Source: Pseudomonas sp. Irchel 3E20 (GTDB lineage: Bacteria; Pseudomonadota; Gammaproteobacteria; Pseudomonadales; Pseudomonadaceae). Taken from it: a stretch of 64,000 bases of DNA. The notes beneath the pieces were generated by a model, which was not told the origin of the DNA, did no database searches, and worked only from the letters and a program-made list of their open reading frames with translations. Positions 26,699 through 36,983 of the stretch are shown piece by piece. The position numbers were made by a program, and so were the translations under genes. The stretch's first letter is position 1. Each line of letters starts with the position of its first letter. The stretch lies in NCBI RefSeq assembly GCF_900187645.1, contig NZ_FYEE01000002.1, forward strand, positions 124,001 through 188,000. Reading direction: 5' to 3'.

Positions 26699-28207
26699 AT
26701 GTTTGAATCCGCCGAAATCGGTCACGCCATCGACAAAGACACCTACGACGCCGAAGTGCCGGCCCTGCGCGAAGCTTTGCTCGAAGCCCAGTTCGAGTTG
26801 CAGCAGCAGGGCCGCTTTCCGGTCATCGTGCTGATTAATGGCATCGAGGGGGCGGGCAAGGGCGAAACCGTCAAGCTGCTCAACGAGTGGATGGACCCGC
26901 GCCTGATCGAGGTGCGCACCTTCGACCAGCAGTCCGACGAAGAACTGGCCCGCCCGCCGGCCTGGCGCTACTGGCGCCTGCTGCCGGCCAAGGGGCGCAT
27001 GGGGATTTTCTTCGGCAACTGGTACAGCCAGATGCTCCAGGGCCGGGTCCACGGGCGCTTCAAGGACCCTGGCCTGGACCAGGCCATCGGCGGTGCCGAA
27101 CGCCTGGAGAAAATGCTCTGCGATGAAGGCGCGCTGATCTTCAAGTTCTGGTTCCACCTGTCCAAGAAGCAAATGAAAAACCGCCTCAAGGCCCTGCGCG
27201 ACGACCCGCTGCACAGTTGGCGCATCAGCCCGCTGGACTGGCAGCAGTCCGAAACCTACGACCGCTTCGTGCGCTTTGGCGAGCGGGTGCTGCGCCGTAC
27301 CAGCCGCGACTACGCGCCCTGGTACGTGATCGAAGGCGTGGACGCCCATTACCGCAGCCTCACCGTGGGCAAGATCCTGCTCGAAGGCCTGCACGCGGCG
27401 CTGAGCCGGCCCAAGGTCAACCCCGACCGGGTCAGCGCCGCGCCGCTGCCGCCGAGCATCGACCAACTGAGCCTGCTGGGCAGCCTGGACATGAGCCAGC
27501 GCTTGGACAAAGCCGACTACGAAGAACAACTGATTACCGAACAGGCGCGCCTGTCGGGGTTGATGCGCGACAAACGCATGCGCAAGCACGCCTTGGTGGC
27601 GGTGTTCGAGGGCAACGATGCGGCCGGTAAGGGCGGCGCGATCCGCCGCGTGGCTGCCGCCCTGGACCCGCGCCAGTACCGCATCGTGCCCATCGCCGCG
27701 CCCACCGAGGAAGAACGCGCGCAGCCGTACCTGTGGCGCTTTTGGCGGCACATTCCGGCGCGGGGCAAATTCACCGTGTTCGACCGTTCGTGGTACGGCC
27801 GGGTGCTGGTGGAACGGGTCGAAGGCTTTTGCGCCAAGGCCGACTGGATGCGTGCCTACGGCGAAATCAACGACTTCGAGGAACAACTGAGCGATGCCCG
27901 GGTGATTGTGGTCAAGTTCTGGCTGGCCATCGACAAGCAGACCCAGCTCGAACGCTTCCAGGAACGGGAGGAAATTCCCTTCAAGCGCTTCAAGATCACC
28001 GAAGACGACTGGCGCAACCGCGAAAAATGGGACGACTACCGCGCCGCCGTCGGTGACATGGTTGACCGCACCAGCACCGAAGTTTCGGCCTGGACCCTGG
28101 TGGAAGCCAACGACAAGCGCTGGGCGCGGGTCAAGGTGCTGCGCACGATCAACCAGGCGTTGGAAGCGGCCTTTGTCCGCTCGGACAAGCAGGACAAAAA
28201 GAAATAA
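26699..28207 (+). CDS. pap: Polyphosphate:AMP phosphotransferase (class II PPK2)
   Basis: A 502-residue enzyme with two PPK2 domains in tandem, which uses polyphosphate to phosphorylate AMP to ADP. Each half has its own Walker A: NGIEGAGKGETVK (about residues 47-59) and EGNDAAGKGGAIR (about 302-314). The second half also has FDRSWYGRVLVERVEGF and the lid lysines in EIPFKRFKITEDDW; the first half carries WRYWRLLPAKGRMGIFFGNW. Two-domain PPK2 proteins are the AMP-phosphorylating class. The ATG at 26699 has GGAAGGGAG upstream; the longer upstream frame has no ribosome site. Confidence 0.93.
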   Translation: MFESAEIGHAIDKDTYDAEVPALREALLEAQFELQQQGRFPVIVLINGIEGAGKGETVKLLNEWMDPRLIEVRTFDQQSDEELARPPAWRYWRLLPAKGRMGIFFGNWYSQMLQGRVHGRFKDPGLDQAIGGAERLEKMLCDEGALIFKFWFHLSKKQMKNRLKALRDDPLHSWRISPLDWQQSETYDRFVRFGERVLRRTSRDYAPWYVIEGVDAHYRSLTVGKILLEGLHAALSRPKVNPDRVSAAPLPPSIDQLSLLGSLDMSQRLDKADYEEQLITEQARLSGLMRDKRMRKHALVAVFEGNDAAGKGGAIRRVAAALDPRQYRIVPIAAPTEEERAQPYLWRFWRHIPARGKFTVFDRSWYGRVLVERVEGFCAKADWMRAYGEINDFEEQLSDARVIVVKFWLAIDKQTQLERFQEREEIPFKRFKITEDDWRNREKWDDYRAAVGDMVDRTSTEVSAWTLVEANDKRWARVKVLRTINQALEAAFVRSDKQDKKK

Positions 28208-28355
28208 CCCTACGTGTAGCAAGCCCGCTTTTTACAAGGGGGCCGGCCTACCCAATGGTTTTGCATACGCCCGATGAATGATTGTCGCGGTCGGCGCGCC
28301 CGGGGATTTACTCTCGGGCCACTCTCAACCGACAACAACAATCCCGAGGTGTGGC

Positions 28356-29540
28356 ATGCGTGAAGTAGTGATCGTCGACAGTGTGCGTACCGGCCTTGCC
28401 AAGTCCTTTCGCGGCAAGTTCAACCAGACCCGCCCCGATGACATGGCGGCCCATTGCGTCAATGCGCTGCTGAGCCGCCACGGCATCGACCCGGCCAGTG
28501 TCGAGGACTGCATCGTCGGCGCCGGCTCCAACGAAGGTGCCCAGGGCTACAACATCGGGCGCAACGTGGCGGTGCTGTCGCGCCTGGGCACCGGCACGGC
28601 AGGCATGACCCTCAACCGCTTCTGCTCCTCGGGCCTGCAGGCGATTGCCATCGCGGCCAACCAGATCGCCTCCGGGTGCAGCGACATCATCGTCGCCGGC
28701 GGGGTGGAATCCATCAGCCTGACCCTCAAAAGCGTCAACACCGACCACCTGATTAACCCGCAGCTCAAGGAGCAGGTGCCGGGCATCTACATGCCCATGG
28801 GCCAGACGGCCGAGATCGTCGCGCGGCGCTACAACGTCAGCCGCGAGGAACAGGACCTGTACGCCCTGCAAAGCCAGCAACGCACCGCCCAGGCCCAGGC
28901 CGACGGCTTGTTCGACGATGAAATCGTGCCCATGGCGGTCAAGTATGCGGTCGAAGACAAGGCCAGCGGCCAGGTGCAGATACTTGATGGCGTGGTCGAG
29001 CGCGACGACTGCAACCGCCCCGACACCACGTTGCAGAGCCTGGCCGGGCTCAAACCGGTGTTCGCCGAAGACGGCTCGGTGACGGCGGGCAACTCTTCAC
29101 AGCTGTCCGATGGCGCTTCCATGACCCTGGTGATGAGCCTGGAAAAAGCCCTGCAACTGGGCCTTAAGCCCAAGGCGTTCTTCCGCGGTTTCACCGTGGC
29201 CGGTTGCGAACCGGACGAAATGGGCATCGGCCCGGTGTTCTCGGTGCCCAAATTGCTTAAGGCCAAAGGCCTGCAAGTGGCCGACATCGACCTGTGGGAA
29301 CTCAACGAAGCCTTCGCCTCCCAGTGCCTCTACGCGCGCAATCGCCTGGAAATCGACAACGCCAAATACAACGTCAACGGCGGCTCGATTTCCATCGGCC
29401 ACCCCTTCGGCATGACCGGCTCGCGCCAGGTCGGCCACCTGGTGCGCGAACTGCAACGGCGCAACCTGCGCTACGGCATCGTCACCATGTGCGTGGGCGG
29501 CGGCATGGGCGCTACCGGGTTGTTTGAAGCGGTGCGTTGA
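28356..29540 (+). CDS. Thiolase (acetyl-CoA C-acyltransferase)
   Basis: A 394-residue thiolase that splits or joins 3-ketoacyl-CoA. The nucleophilic Cys90 is in NRFCSSGLQAIA, the catalytic histidine in SIGHPFGMTGSR, and the second cysteine in TMCVGGGMGATGLF; the NEAFA segment is also intact. The loop MPMGQTAEIVARRYNVSRE is typical of the FadA/degradative family. A GAGGTG site precedes the ATG. No 3-hydroxyacyl-CoA dehydrogenase is adjacent, so the pathway is not defined by context. REP elements follow. Confidence 0.93.
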   Translation: MREVVIVDSVRTGLAKSFRGKFNQTRPDDMAAHCVNALLSRHGIDPASVEDCIVGAGSNEGAQGYNIGRNVAVLSRLGTGTAGMTLNRFCSSGLQAIAIAANQIASGCSDIIVAGGVESISLTLKSVNTDHLINPQLKEQVPGIYMPMGQTAEIVARRYNVSREEQDLYALQSQQRTAQAQADGLFDDEIVPMAVKYAVEDKASGQVQILDGVVERDDCNRPDTTLQSLAGLKPVFAEDGSVTAGNSSQLSDGASMTLVMSLEKALQLGLKPKAFFRGFTVAGCEPDEMGIGPVFSVPKLLKAKGLQVADIDLWELNEAFASQCLYARNRLEIDNAKYNVNGGSISIGHPFGMTGSRQVGHLVRELQRRNLRYGIVTMCVGGGMGATGLFEAVR

Positions 29541-29583
29541 AGCGCTACAAGCCCTGCAATTATTGAATGGGTCTTATGTGGGA

Positions 29584-29823
29584 GCGGGTGGGATTTTCAT
29601 TTTCCTCTGTGGGAGCGAGCCTGCTCGCGATGGCGCCACATCAGTTGCTGGATGAGTGGCTGACCCACCGCCATCGCGGGCAAGCCTGCTCCCACAGTTG
29701 AACTGTGGTGCGGGTGGGATTTTCATTTTCCTCTGTGGGAGCGAGCCTGCTCGCGATGGCGCTACATCAGTTGCTGGATGAGTGGCTGACCCACCGCCAT
29801 CGCGGGCAAGCCTGCTCCCACAG
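29584..29823. repeat. Tandem duplication of a REP pair (BIME)
   Basis: A 114-base block holding a complete inverted REP pair (gtgggagcgagcctgctcgcgatgg ... ccatcgcgggcaagcctgctcccac) occurs at 29584-29697 and again at 29710-29823, period 126. In my alignment the copies differ at one base (C at 29637 versus T at the second copy). The element sits between the thiolase gene and the next transporter; together with its flanks (29541-29974) this stretch holds no gene. Confidence 0.9.
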
Positions 29824-29974
29824 GTGTTTCTCCCACAGGGTAAAAGGTGCTTTCCATGCTGTAGGGCAACCGCCCCATACAGTTCTGCCTGCGGCGCGTT
29901 TCAAACTGTGACTGTGTGTCGCGCCGTGGTGGGCCTAGAATGGCGGTCTTTCGCCGTCGCTTCAGAGGTTCACC

Positions 29975-30937
29975 ATGCACGTTTCGTCCGGTCGCTGGGT
30001 TTATGGGCTGCTCCTGGCCTTGTTGACCGCGTTGTTGTGGGGGATCTTGCCGATCAAGCTCAAGCAGGTGCTGGTGGTCATGGACCCCCTGACCGTGACC
30101 TGGTATCGGCTGCTCGTGGCCGGTGGCCTGCTCTTCATCTACCTCGCCCTGGCCCGGCGCTTGCCGAGCCGCAAGGTGCTGGGTAAGCGCGGTAAATGGC
30201 TGGTGCTGCTGGCCTCGCTGGGGCTGGCGGGCAACTACGTGCTGTACCTGATGGGCCTCAACCTGCTCAGCCCCGGCACCGCGCAACTGGTGGTGCAGAC
30301 CGGCCCGGTGATGCTGCTGGTGGCCAGCGTGTTCATCTTTCGCGAGCGTTTCACCCTCGGCCAGGGCGTGGGGCTGTTGGTGCTGCTGGTCGGGTTCGGG
30401 TTGTTCTTCAACCAACGCCTGGTGGAATTGCTCACCTCCCTGACCGACTACACCGCTGGCGTGCTGCTGGTGCTGGCCGGCTCCACGGTCTGGACCTTCT
30501 ACGCCCTGGGCCAGAAGCAACTGCTGACGGTGTGGAGTTCGTTGCAGGTGATGATGGTCATCTACCTGTTCTGCGCGTTGGTGCTCACCCCTTGGGTGCA
30601 TCCGCTGGAGGCCTTGCACCTGACGTCGCTGCAAGGCTTTTTGCTGTTCGCCTGTTGCCTCAATACCCTGATCGGCTACGGTGCGTTTGCCGAGGCCCTG
30701 GCCCATTGGGAAGCCTCGCGGGTCAGTGCGACCCTGGCGATCACGCCGCTGGTGACTTTCGTTGCCGTGGCCCTGGCCGCGTGGCTGTGGCCCGATTACG
30801 TGCACGCCGAGCAGATCAATGGCCTGGCCTACTTCGGCGCGTTGCTGGTGGTGCTGGGGTCGGCGCTGACGGCGTTGGGCCCGTCGTTGATGGCCGGGCT
30901 CAAGGTACGGCGCGAGCGCCTGGCCACCAGAGTCTAG
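29975..30937 (+). CDS. EamA/DMT-family transporter
   Basis: A 320-residue inner-membrane carrier with about ten transmembrane helices in two EamA halves. The first begins LLLALLTALLWGILPIKLKQ, where WGILPI is typical of the family start; the second starts near GVLLVLAGSTVWTFYALGQK. Charged termini (basic C-terminal KVRRERLATR) fit a cytoplasmic location. Substrate unknown. AGAGG precedes the ATG. Alone between the REP block and aceK. Confidence 0.88.
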   Translation: MHVSSGRWVYGLLLALLTALLWGILPIKLKQVLVVMDPLTVTWYRLLVAGGLLFIYLALARRLPSRKVLGKRGKWLVLLASLGLAGNYVLYLMGLNLLSPGTAQLVVQTGPVMLLVASVFIFRERFTLGQGVGLLVLLVGFGLFFNQRLVELLTSLTDYTAGVLLVLAGSTVWTFYALGQKQLLTVWSSLQVMMVIYLFCALVLTPWVHPLEALHLTSLQGFLLFACCLNTLIGYGAFAEALAHWEASRVSATLAITPLVTFVAVALAAWLWPDYVHAEQINGLAYFGALLVVLGSALTALGPSLMAGLKVRRERLATRV

Positions 30938-31018
30938 CAATTGCCCACATTGGCCCTTCTCCTGGGCCCGGGCACTGGCTAAGCTCCAGGCTTCGCAAAT
31001 TCCCGCAGAGGTCTTCCT

Positions 31019-32740
31019 ATGCCGCAGCAATGGCCCGCCGCCGATATCGCTCGAACGATCCTTGAAGGCTTCGACGATTACCGTGAGCACTTTCGCCAGA
31101 TCACCGACGGCGCCCGGGCGCGGTTCGAGCAAGCCCTGTGGCAGGAGGCCCAGGCCGCGTCGGCGGCACGCATCAACCTCTACGAAGAAAAAGTCGGCGA
31201 AACCGTGGCGCGCCTGCACCAGGCCTTCGACGGCCAGGCCCTGCTCGACGTGAGTTTCTGGCCCCTGGTCAAGAGCGCCTATATCAGCCTGATCGACCTG
31301 CGTTTCGACGATGAGCTGTCCGAGACCTGGTACAACTCCACGTTCTGCGGGCTGTTCAGCCATGACCTGATTAGCGATGGCTGCATGTTTATCCACACCA
31401 CCCGGCCCAGCCTGCGCCGGGCCCGCGCCGCGCAGACCCGCACCTACAAACCCGAGGGCGAGCTGTCGGGCATGCTGGAGCAGATTTTCGTCGACTACAG
31501 CTTCAGCGAACCCTACGCCGACCTACCCGGCGACCTGCGGCGCCTGCTCGCGCAACTGCGCGAGAACCTGCCGGACTGGGTCTGCAAGGACCCGCACCTT
31601 TCAGTGGAGCTGTTTTCCTCGGTGCTGTACCGCAACAAGGGCGCGTACCTGGTGGGGCGCATCTACACCCCGGACGAGCAGTGGCCGCTGGTGATCCCGC
31701 TGTTGCACCGCGAGGGCCGCGGGATCCAGATCGACGCGCTGATTACCGATGAAGCGGACGTGTCGATCATCTTTTCCTTCACCCGTTCCTACTTCATGGT
31801 GGATGTGCCGGTGCCAGCCGAGTTCATCGGCTTTCTCAAGCGCATCCTGCCGGGCAAGCACATCGCCGAGCTGTACACCTCCATTGGTTTCTACAAACAC
31901 GGCAAGTCGGAGTTCTACCGCGCCCTCATCAATCACCTGGCCAACACCGACGACCAGTTCATCATGGCCCCGGGCGTGCGTGGCATGGTCATGAGCGTGT
32001 TCACCCTGCCGGGCTTCAACACGGTGTTCAAGATCATCAAGGACCGCTTCTCGCCGTCGAAAAACGTCGACCGCGCCACGGTGATCGAAAAGTACCGCTT
32101 GGTGAAAAGCGTCGATCGCGTCGGGCGCATGGCCGATACCCAGGAGTTCGCCGATTTTCGCTTCCCGTTGAGCAAGTTCGAGCCGGCGTGCCTGGCCGAG
32201 TTGCTGGAAGTGGCGGCGGGCACGGTCGAGGTGCATGGCGACACGGTGCTGATCCGCCACTGCTGGACCGAGCGGCGCATGACGCCCCTGAACCTGTACC
32301 TGGAAAACGCCAACGACGCCCAGGTGCGCGAAGCCCTGGAGGACTACGGCCTGGCCATCAAGCAACTGGCGGCGGCGAACATCTTCCCCGGCGACATGCT
32401 GCTCAAGAACTTCGGCGTCACCCGCCACGGCCGTGTGGTGTTCTACGACTACGACGAAATTTGCTTCCTCACCGAGGCCAACTTCCGCCACATCCCGCAG
32501 CCGCGCACCCCGGAAGACGAAATGGCTTCAGAACCCTGGTACTCCATCGGCCCGCTGGACGTGTTCCCCGAGGAGTTTCCGCCGTTCCTGTTCGCCGATG
32601 CCGGCCAACGACGGTTGTTCGACCAACTCCACGGCGAGCTGTACAACGCCGACTACTGGAAAAGCCTGCAAGAGGCGATCCGCGCCGGGAAAGTAATCGA
32701 CGTGTTCCCGTACCGGCGCAAGGGCCTGGATAACGAGTGA
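31019..32740 (+). CDS. aceK: Isocitrate dehydrogenase kinase/phosphatase
   Basis: A 573-residue bifunctional enzyme that phosphorylates and inactivates isocitrate dehydrogenase, sending carbon through the glyoxylate shunt, and reverses this. The family-specific ATP-binding loop [18 protein letters not shown] (about residue 320) is present, as are [33 protein letters not shown] and the catalytic-lobe segment [25 protein letters not shown] site precedes the ATG. It is not beside aceA or aceB here, as is common in Pseudomonas. Confidence 0.97.
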   Translation: MPQQWPAADIARTILEGFDDYREHFRQITDGARARFEQALWQEAQAASAARINLYEEKVGETVARLHQAFDGQALLDVSFWPLVKSAYISLIDLRFDDELSETWYNSTFCGLFSHDLISDGCMFIHTTRPSLRRARAAQTRTYKPEGELSGMLEQIFVDYSFSEPYADLPGDLRRLLAQLRENLPDWVCKDPHLSVELFSSVLYRNKGAYLVGRIYTPDEQWPLVIPLLHREGRGIQIDALITDEADVSIIFSFTRSYFMVDVPVPAEFIGFLKRILPGKHIAELYTSIGFYKHGKSEFYRALINHLANTDDQFIMAPGVRGMVMSVFTLPGFNTVFKIIKDRFSPSKNVDRATVIEKYRLVKSVDRVGRMADTQEFADFRFPLSKFEPACLAELLEVAAGTVEVHGDTVLIRHCWTERRMTPLNLYLENANDAQVREALEDYGLAIKQLAAANIFPGDMLLKNFGVTRHGRVVFYDYDEICFLTEANFRHIPQPRTPEDEMASEPWYSIGPLDVFPEEFPPFLFADAGQRRLFDQLHGELYNADYWKSLQEAIRAGKVIDVFPYRRKGLDNE

Positions 32741-32848
32741 GCCGCAGTGTGGGAGTGGGCCTGCGCAGGCTCACACCCGACCTGCGGTGATGGCCATAAA
32801 TCTGCGACAATCGCCGCCCTGCGCCACTAGACGACCTTTGCCTACCTG

Positions 32849-35800
32849 ATGACTGACCAATCGCCTGCTTTCGACCAACTGCTGAAAAACCTCGACCACG
32901 CCATGCTCGCCGACCGTCACCGGTTGCGCCGCCAGTTGCTGGAGCTGCGCAAGCAACCCGACGAGGCCAAGCTGGCGCAGTGGCTGGAGCGCGCGCAGGC
33001 GTCCTGCGACCGGGTGCTGGCGCGGCGGGCCAGCCTGCCGCTGATCCGCTACGACGACAGCCTGCCCATTGCCGCCAAGCGCGATGAAATCAAGGCTGCA
33101 TTGCTAAAGCATCAGGTGCTGATAATCGCCGGCGAAACCGGCTCGGGCAAAACCACCCAGTTGCCCAAGATCTGCCTGGAAATCGGCCGTGGCCAGTACG
33201 GCTTGATCGGCCACACCCAGCCGCGGCGGATCGCGGCGCGCAGCGTGGCGAGCCGGGTCGCCGAAGAACTGGCCACGCCGTTGGGCGCGTTGGTGGGTTA
33301 TCAGGTGCGGTTCGAGGACCAGAGCGACGCCAATACCCTGGTCAAGTTGATGACCGACGGCATCCTCCTGGCCGAGACCCAGAACGACCGCTACCTGGAG
33401 CGCTACGACACGATCATTGTCGACGAGGCCCACGAACGCAGCCTCAACATCGATTTTTTGCTCGGCTACCTCAAGACCCTGTTGCCGCGCCGCCCCGACC
33501 TGAAAGTCATCATCACCTCGGCCACCATCGACCTGGAGCGCTTCTCCAAGCACTTCAATGACGCGCCGATCGTCGAAGTCTCGGGCCGCACCTTCCCGGT
33601 GCAGACCTGGTATCGGCCCCTGACCCTGGAGCAGGACGAGGAGGGCAACCGGGTCGAGGACGACTTGACGGTGGACCAGGCCATTCTCGCCACCCTCGAC
33701 GAAATCGCCGCCCATGAGCGTAGCGAGCGCAAGAGCCCGGGCGATGTGTTGGTGTTTTTGCCCGGCGAGCGGGAAATCCGCGACGCCGCCGACATGCTGC
33801 GCAAGGCCCAGCTCAAGCACACCGAGATTTTGCCGTTGTACGCGCGCCTGTCGCCGGCCGAGCAACAGCGGATTTTCCAGTCCCACCCGGGGCGGCGCGT
33901 GGTGCTGGCCACCAACGTCGCGGAAACCTCCCTGACAGTACCGGGCATTCGCTATGTGATCGACAGCGGCACCGCGCGCATCAGCCGCTACAGCTACCGC
34001 GCCAAGGTCCAGCGCCTGCCCATCGAGGCGATTTCCCAGGCCAGCGCCAACCAGCGCAAGGGCCGCTGCGGGCGGGTCGAACCGGGCATCTGCATTCGCC
34101 TGTACGCCGAGGAGGATTTCCTCGCGCGCCCCGAGTTCACCGACCCAGAGATCCTGCGCACCAACCTGGCCGCGGTGATCCTGCAAATGCTTCACCTGCG
34201 CCTGGGCGAAATCACCGACTTCCCCTTTATCGAACCGCCGGACGGCAAGGCCATCAGCGACGGCTTCAACCTGCTGCAAGAACTCTCGGCGGTGGACCGC
34301 AACAGCCAATTGACCCCGCTGGGCCGTCAGTTGGCGCGCCTGCCGGTGGACCCGCGCATGGGCCGCATGCTGCTGGAAGCGGCCAAACTGGGCAGCTTGC
34401 AGGAAGTGCTGATCGTCGCCAGCGCCATGTCGATCCAGGACCCCCGCGAGCGCCCGCCGGAGCGCCAACAGGCCGCCGACCAGGCCCACGCGCAGTGGAA
34501 GGACGTGCACTCGGACTTCGCCGGGTTGGTCAACCTGTGGCGCGGTTTTGAGGAACAGCGCCAGGCCCTGACCGCCAGCCCGCTGCGCAACTGGTGCCGC
34601 AAAAATTTCCTCAACTATTTGCGCCTGCGCGAGTGGCGCGATTCCCACCGCCAATTGAGCCTGATCTGCCGCGACATGCAGTTGGCCGTCAATAAAGAGC
34701 CGGCCGACTACCCGAAACTGCACAAGGCCGTGCTGGTGGGCCTGCTCAGCCAGATCGGGCAGAAAACCGAGGACGGCGACTACCTCGGCGCCCGCCAGCG
34801 GCGGTTCTGGATTCACCCGTCCTCGGGCCTGGGCAAAAAGCGCCCGCAATGGCTGATGACCGCCGAACTGGTGGAAACCACCAAGCTCTATGCGCGCATG
34901 GTGGCCAAGATCGAACCGGACTGGATCGAGCCGCTGGCCGGGCACCTGATAAAGAAAAACCACTTCGAGCCGCACTGGGAGAAGAAGCGCGGCCAGGTCG
35001 TGGCGTTCGAGCAGATCACCCTGTTCGGCCTGATCGTGGTCGGCCGCCGCCCGGTGCATTACGGGCCGATCGACCCGCCGCTGGCGCGTGAGCTGTTTAT
35101 CCGCGAAGGCCTGGTGCGCGGGGAAATCCAGTCGCGGGCCAAGTGCCTGAGCGCCAACACGCGCCTGCTGGAGCAGTTGGACGAACTGGAAGCCAAGGCG
35201 CGCCGGCGCGACATCCTGGCCGACGAAGAAACCCTGTATGCCTTCTACGACGCGCGCCTGCCCGCCGAGATCCACCAAACGGCCACGTTTGACAGTTGGT
35301 ACAAGGTCCACAGCCAGAAAGACCCGCAGCTATTAATGATGCGCGAGGAAGACGTGCTAGCCCGCGAGGCCAGCGAAGTCACCGCCGCCCATTACCCCGA
35401 CACCCTGCACCTGGGCGATTTGGCCCTAGCGCTGAGCTATCACTTCGAGCCCAACCACCCGCGTGACGGCGTGACCTTGCGCGTGCCCGCGCCGCTGCTG
35501 CCGGCGTTGCCGCCCGAGCGTCTGGAATGGCTGGTGCCGGGGTTGATCGAAGCCAAGTGCATCGCCCTGGTGCGCAACCTGCCCAAGGCCCTGCGCAAGA
35601 ACTTCGTGCCGGTGCCGGATTTCGTCAAGGCCGCGTTGGCGCGCATCACCTTCGCCGAAGGCTCGCTGCCCCAGGCCCTGGGCCGCGAGTTGCTGCGCAT
35701 GACCGGGGTGCGCGTCAGCGATGAAGCCTGGGCCGAGGCGGCGCAGCAGGTCGACAGCCATTTGCGCATGAACCTGGAAATCGTCGATGGCCAGGGCAAG

Positions 35801-36760
35801 TTCCTCGGCGAGGGCCGTGATTGGGCACAGTTGACCGCTCGTTTCGCCGAGGCCAGCCAGGCTGCGCTGGCGGTGCCGCACACGGCGAAAAGCCAGGAGC
35901 CGGTGCAACCCAAGGCGTTCGCCGCGGTGGCCGAGAAAACTCAACAGAACATCGCCGGGCTGTCGATGACGGTGTACCCGGCGCTGGTTGAAGAGGGCGG
36001 CACGGTCAAGGAAGGGCGCTTCTCCACCCTGGCCGAAGCCGAGTTCCAGCACCGCCGCGCCTTGCAGCGCCTGCTGATGCAGCAACTGGCGGAGCCGGCG
36101 AAGTTCCTGCGCGGCAAATTACCGGGCCTCACCGAACTGGGGCTGATGTACCGCGAACTGGGGCGCATCGATGCCCTGGTCGAAGACATTCTGCTGGCCA
36201 GCCTCGACAGCTGCGTGTTGGACGGCGAAACCAGCCTGCCCCGCGACGGTGCCGGGCTCGCTTCCCTGGCCGAACGCAAGCGCGGCGCCTGGACCGAACA
36301 CGCTGAACGCCTGGCGCGCCTGACCCTGGACATCCTCAAGCTGTGGCATGGCCTGCAAAAGTGCTTCAAGGGCAAGATCGACCTGGCCCGCGCCGTGGCC
36401 CTCAACGACATCAAGCAGCAACTGGGCAACCTGGTGTACCCAGGGTTCGTGCGCGAAACCCCGGTGCAGTGGCTCAAAGAATTGCCGCGCTACCTCAAAG
36501 CCATCGAACTGCGCCTGGAAAAACTCCCCGGCCAGGTGCAGAAGGACCGGGTCTGGAGCGGCGAGTTGAGCGGCCTGTGGGCGCAGTACCAGGCCCGTGT
36601 CGCCAAGCATGCCCAGGAAGGCAAGCGCGACCCGCAATTGGAGCTATACCGCTGGTGGCTGGAGGAGTACCGGGTGTCGTTGTTTGCCCAGCAGTTGGGC
36701 ACCAAGGTGCCGATTTCAGACAAGCGCCTGAGCAAACAGTGGAGCCAAGTAGAGCCCTAG
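32849..36760 (+). CDS. hrpA: ATP-dependent RNA helicase HrpA
   Basis: A 1303-residue DEAH-box helicase. Helicase core: motif I GETGSGKTTQLPKI (about residue 94), motif II DEAHERSLNIDF (about 191), motif III SATID, and motifs V-VI NVAETSLTVPGIRYVIDSG and QRKGRCGRV. Winged-helix/ratchet and OB-fold regions follow, then a long C-terminal HrpA-specific domain (about 750-1303). Full length for the family. HrpA acts on mRNA and stalled ribosomes in other bacteria. The ribosome site is weak. Confidence 0.96.
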   Translation: MTDQSPAFDQLLKNLDHAMLADRHRLRRQLLELRKQPDEAKLAQWLERAQASCDRVLARRASLPLIRYDDSLPIAAKRDEIKAALLKHQVLIIAGETGSGKTTQLPKICLEIGRGQYGLIGHTQPRRIAARSVASRVAEELATPLGALVGYQVRFEDQSDANTLVKLMTDGILLAETQNDRYLERYDTIIVDEAHERSLNIDFLLGYLKTLLPRRPDLKVIITSATIDLERFSKHFNDAPIVEVSGRTFPVQTWYRPLTLEQDEEGNRVEDDLTVDQAILATLDEIAAHERSERKSPGDVLVFLPGEREIRDAADMLRKAQLKHTEILPLYARLSPAEQQRIFQSHPGRRVVLATNVAETSLTVPGIRYVIDSGTARISRYSYRAKVQRLPIEAISQASANQRKGRCGRVEPGICIRLYAEEDFLARPEFTDPEILRTNLAAVILQMLHLRLGEITDFPFIEPPDGKAISDGFNLLQELSAVDRNSQLTPLGRQLARLPVDPRMGRMLLEAAKLGSLQEVLIVASAMSIQDPRERPPERQQAADQAHAQWKDVHSDFAGLVNLWRGFEEQRQALTASPLRNWCRKNFLNYLRLREWRDSHRQLSLICRDMQLAVNKEPADYPKLHKAVLVGLLSQIGQKTEDGDYLGARQRRFWIHPSSGLGKKRPQWLMTAELVETTKLYARMVAKIEPDWIEPLAGHLIKKNHFEPHWEKKRGQVVAFEQITLFGLIVVGRRPVHYGPIDPPLARELFIREGLVRGEIQSRAKCLSANTRLLEQLDELEAKARRRDILADEETLYAFYDARLPAEIHQTATFDSWYKVHSQKDPQLLMMREEDVLAREASEVTAAHYPDTLHLGDLALALSYHFEPNHPRDGVTLRVPAPLLPALPPERLEWLVPGLIEAKCIALVRNLPKALRKNFVPVPDFVKAALARITFAEGSLPQALGRELLRMTGVRVSDEAWAEAAQQVDSHLRMNLEIVDGQGKFLGEGRDWAQLTARFAEASQAALAVPHTAKSQEPVQPKAFAAVAEKTQQNIAGLSMTVYPALVEEGGTVKEGRFSTLAEAEFQHRRALQRLLMQQLAEPAKFLRGKLPGLTELGLMYRELGRIDALVEDILLASLDSCVLDGETSLPRDGAGLASLAERKRGAWTEHAERLARLTLDILKLWHGLQKCFKGKIDLARAVALNDIKQQLGNLVYPGFVRETPVQWLKELPRYLKAIELRLEKLPGQVQKDRVWSGELSGLWAQYQARVAKHAQEGKRDPQLELYRWWLEEYRVSLFAQQLGTKVPISDKRLSKQWSQVEP

Positions 36761-36983
36761 TGCATTTGCCCTGCTGCCCTGTCGTCTCGGCATAGGGGCC
36801 AAATGCTGGCGTTTATGGCAAACTTCGCCGCTATAAACGCCGTACCCGCAGTGCTGCGCTTTCGCAGCCACGGCGGATCGGAATAAAGCGACGCCAGGCC
36901 CGGCCCTCTAAGGGAGCCGGACCCTTTATGTGTTGGTACGTCGGTGCCAATGCTTTCTGCCTGAACGGATTAGAGAAACGACC

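Noticed and set aside
33104..35311. 735-codon minus-strand frame opposite hrpA
   Set aside because: Same cause: antisense of a long GC-rich gene with complete helicase motifs on the plus strand.
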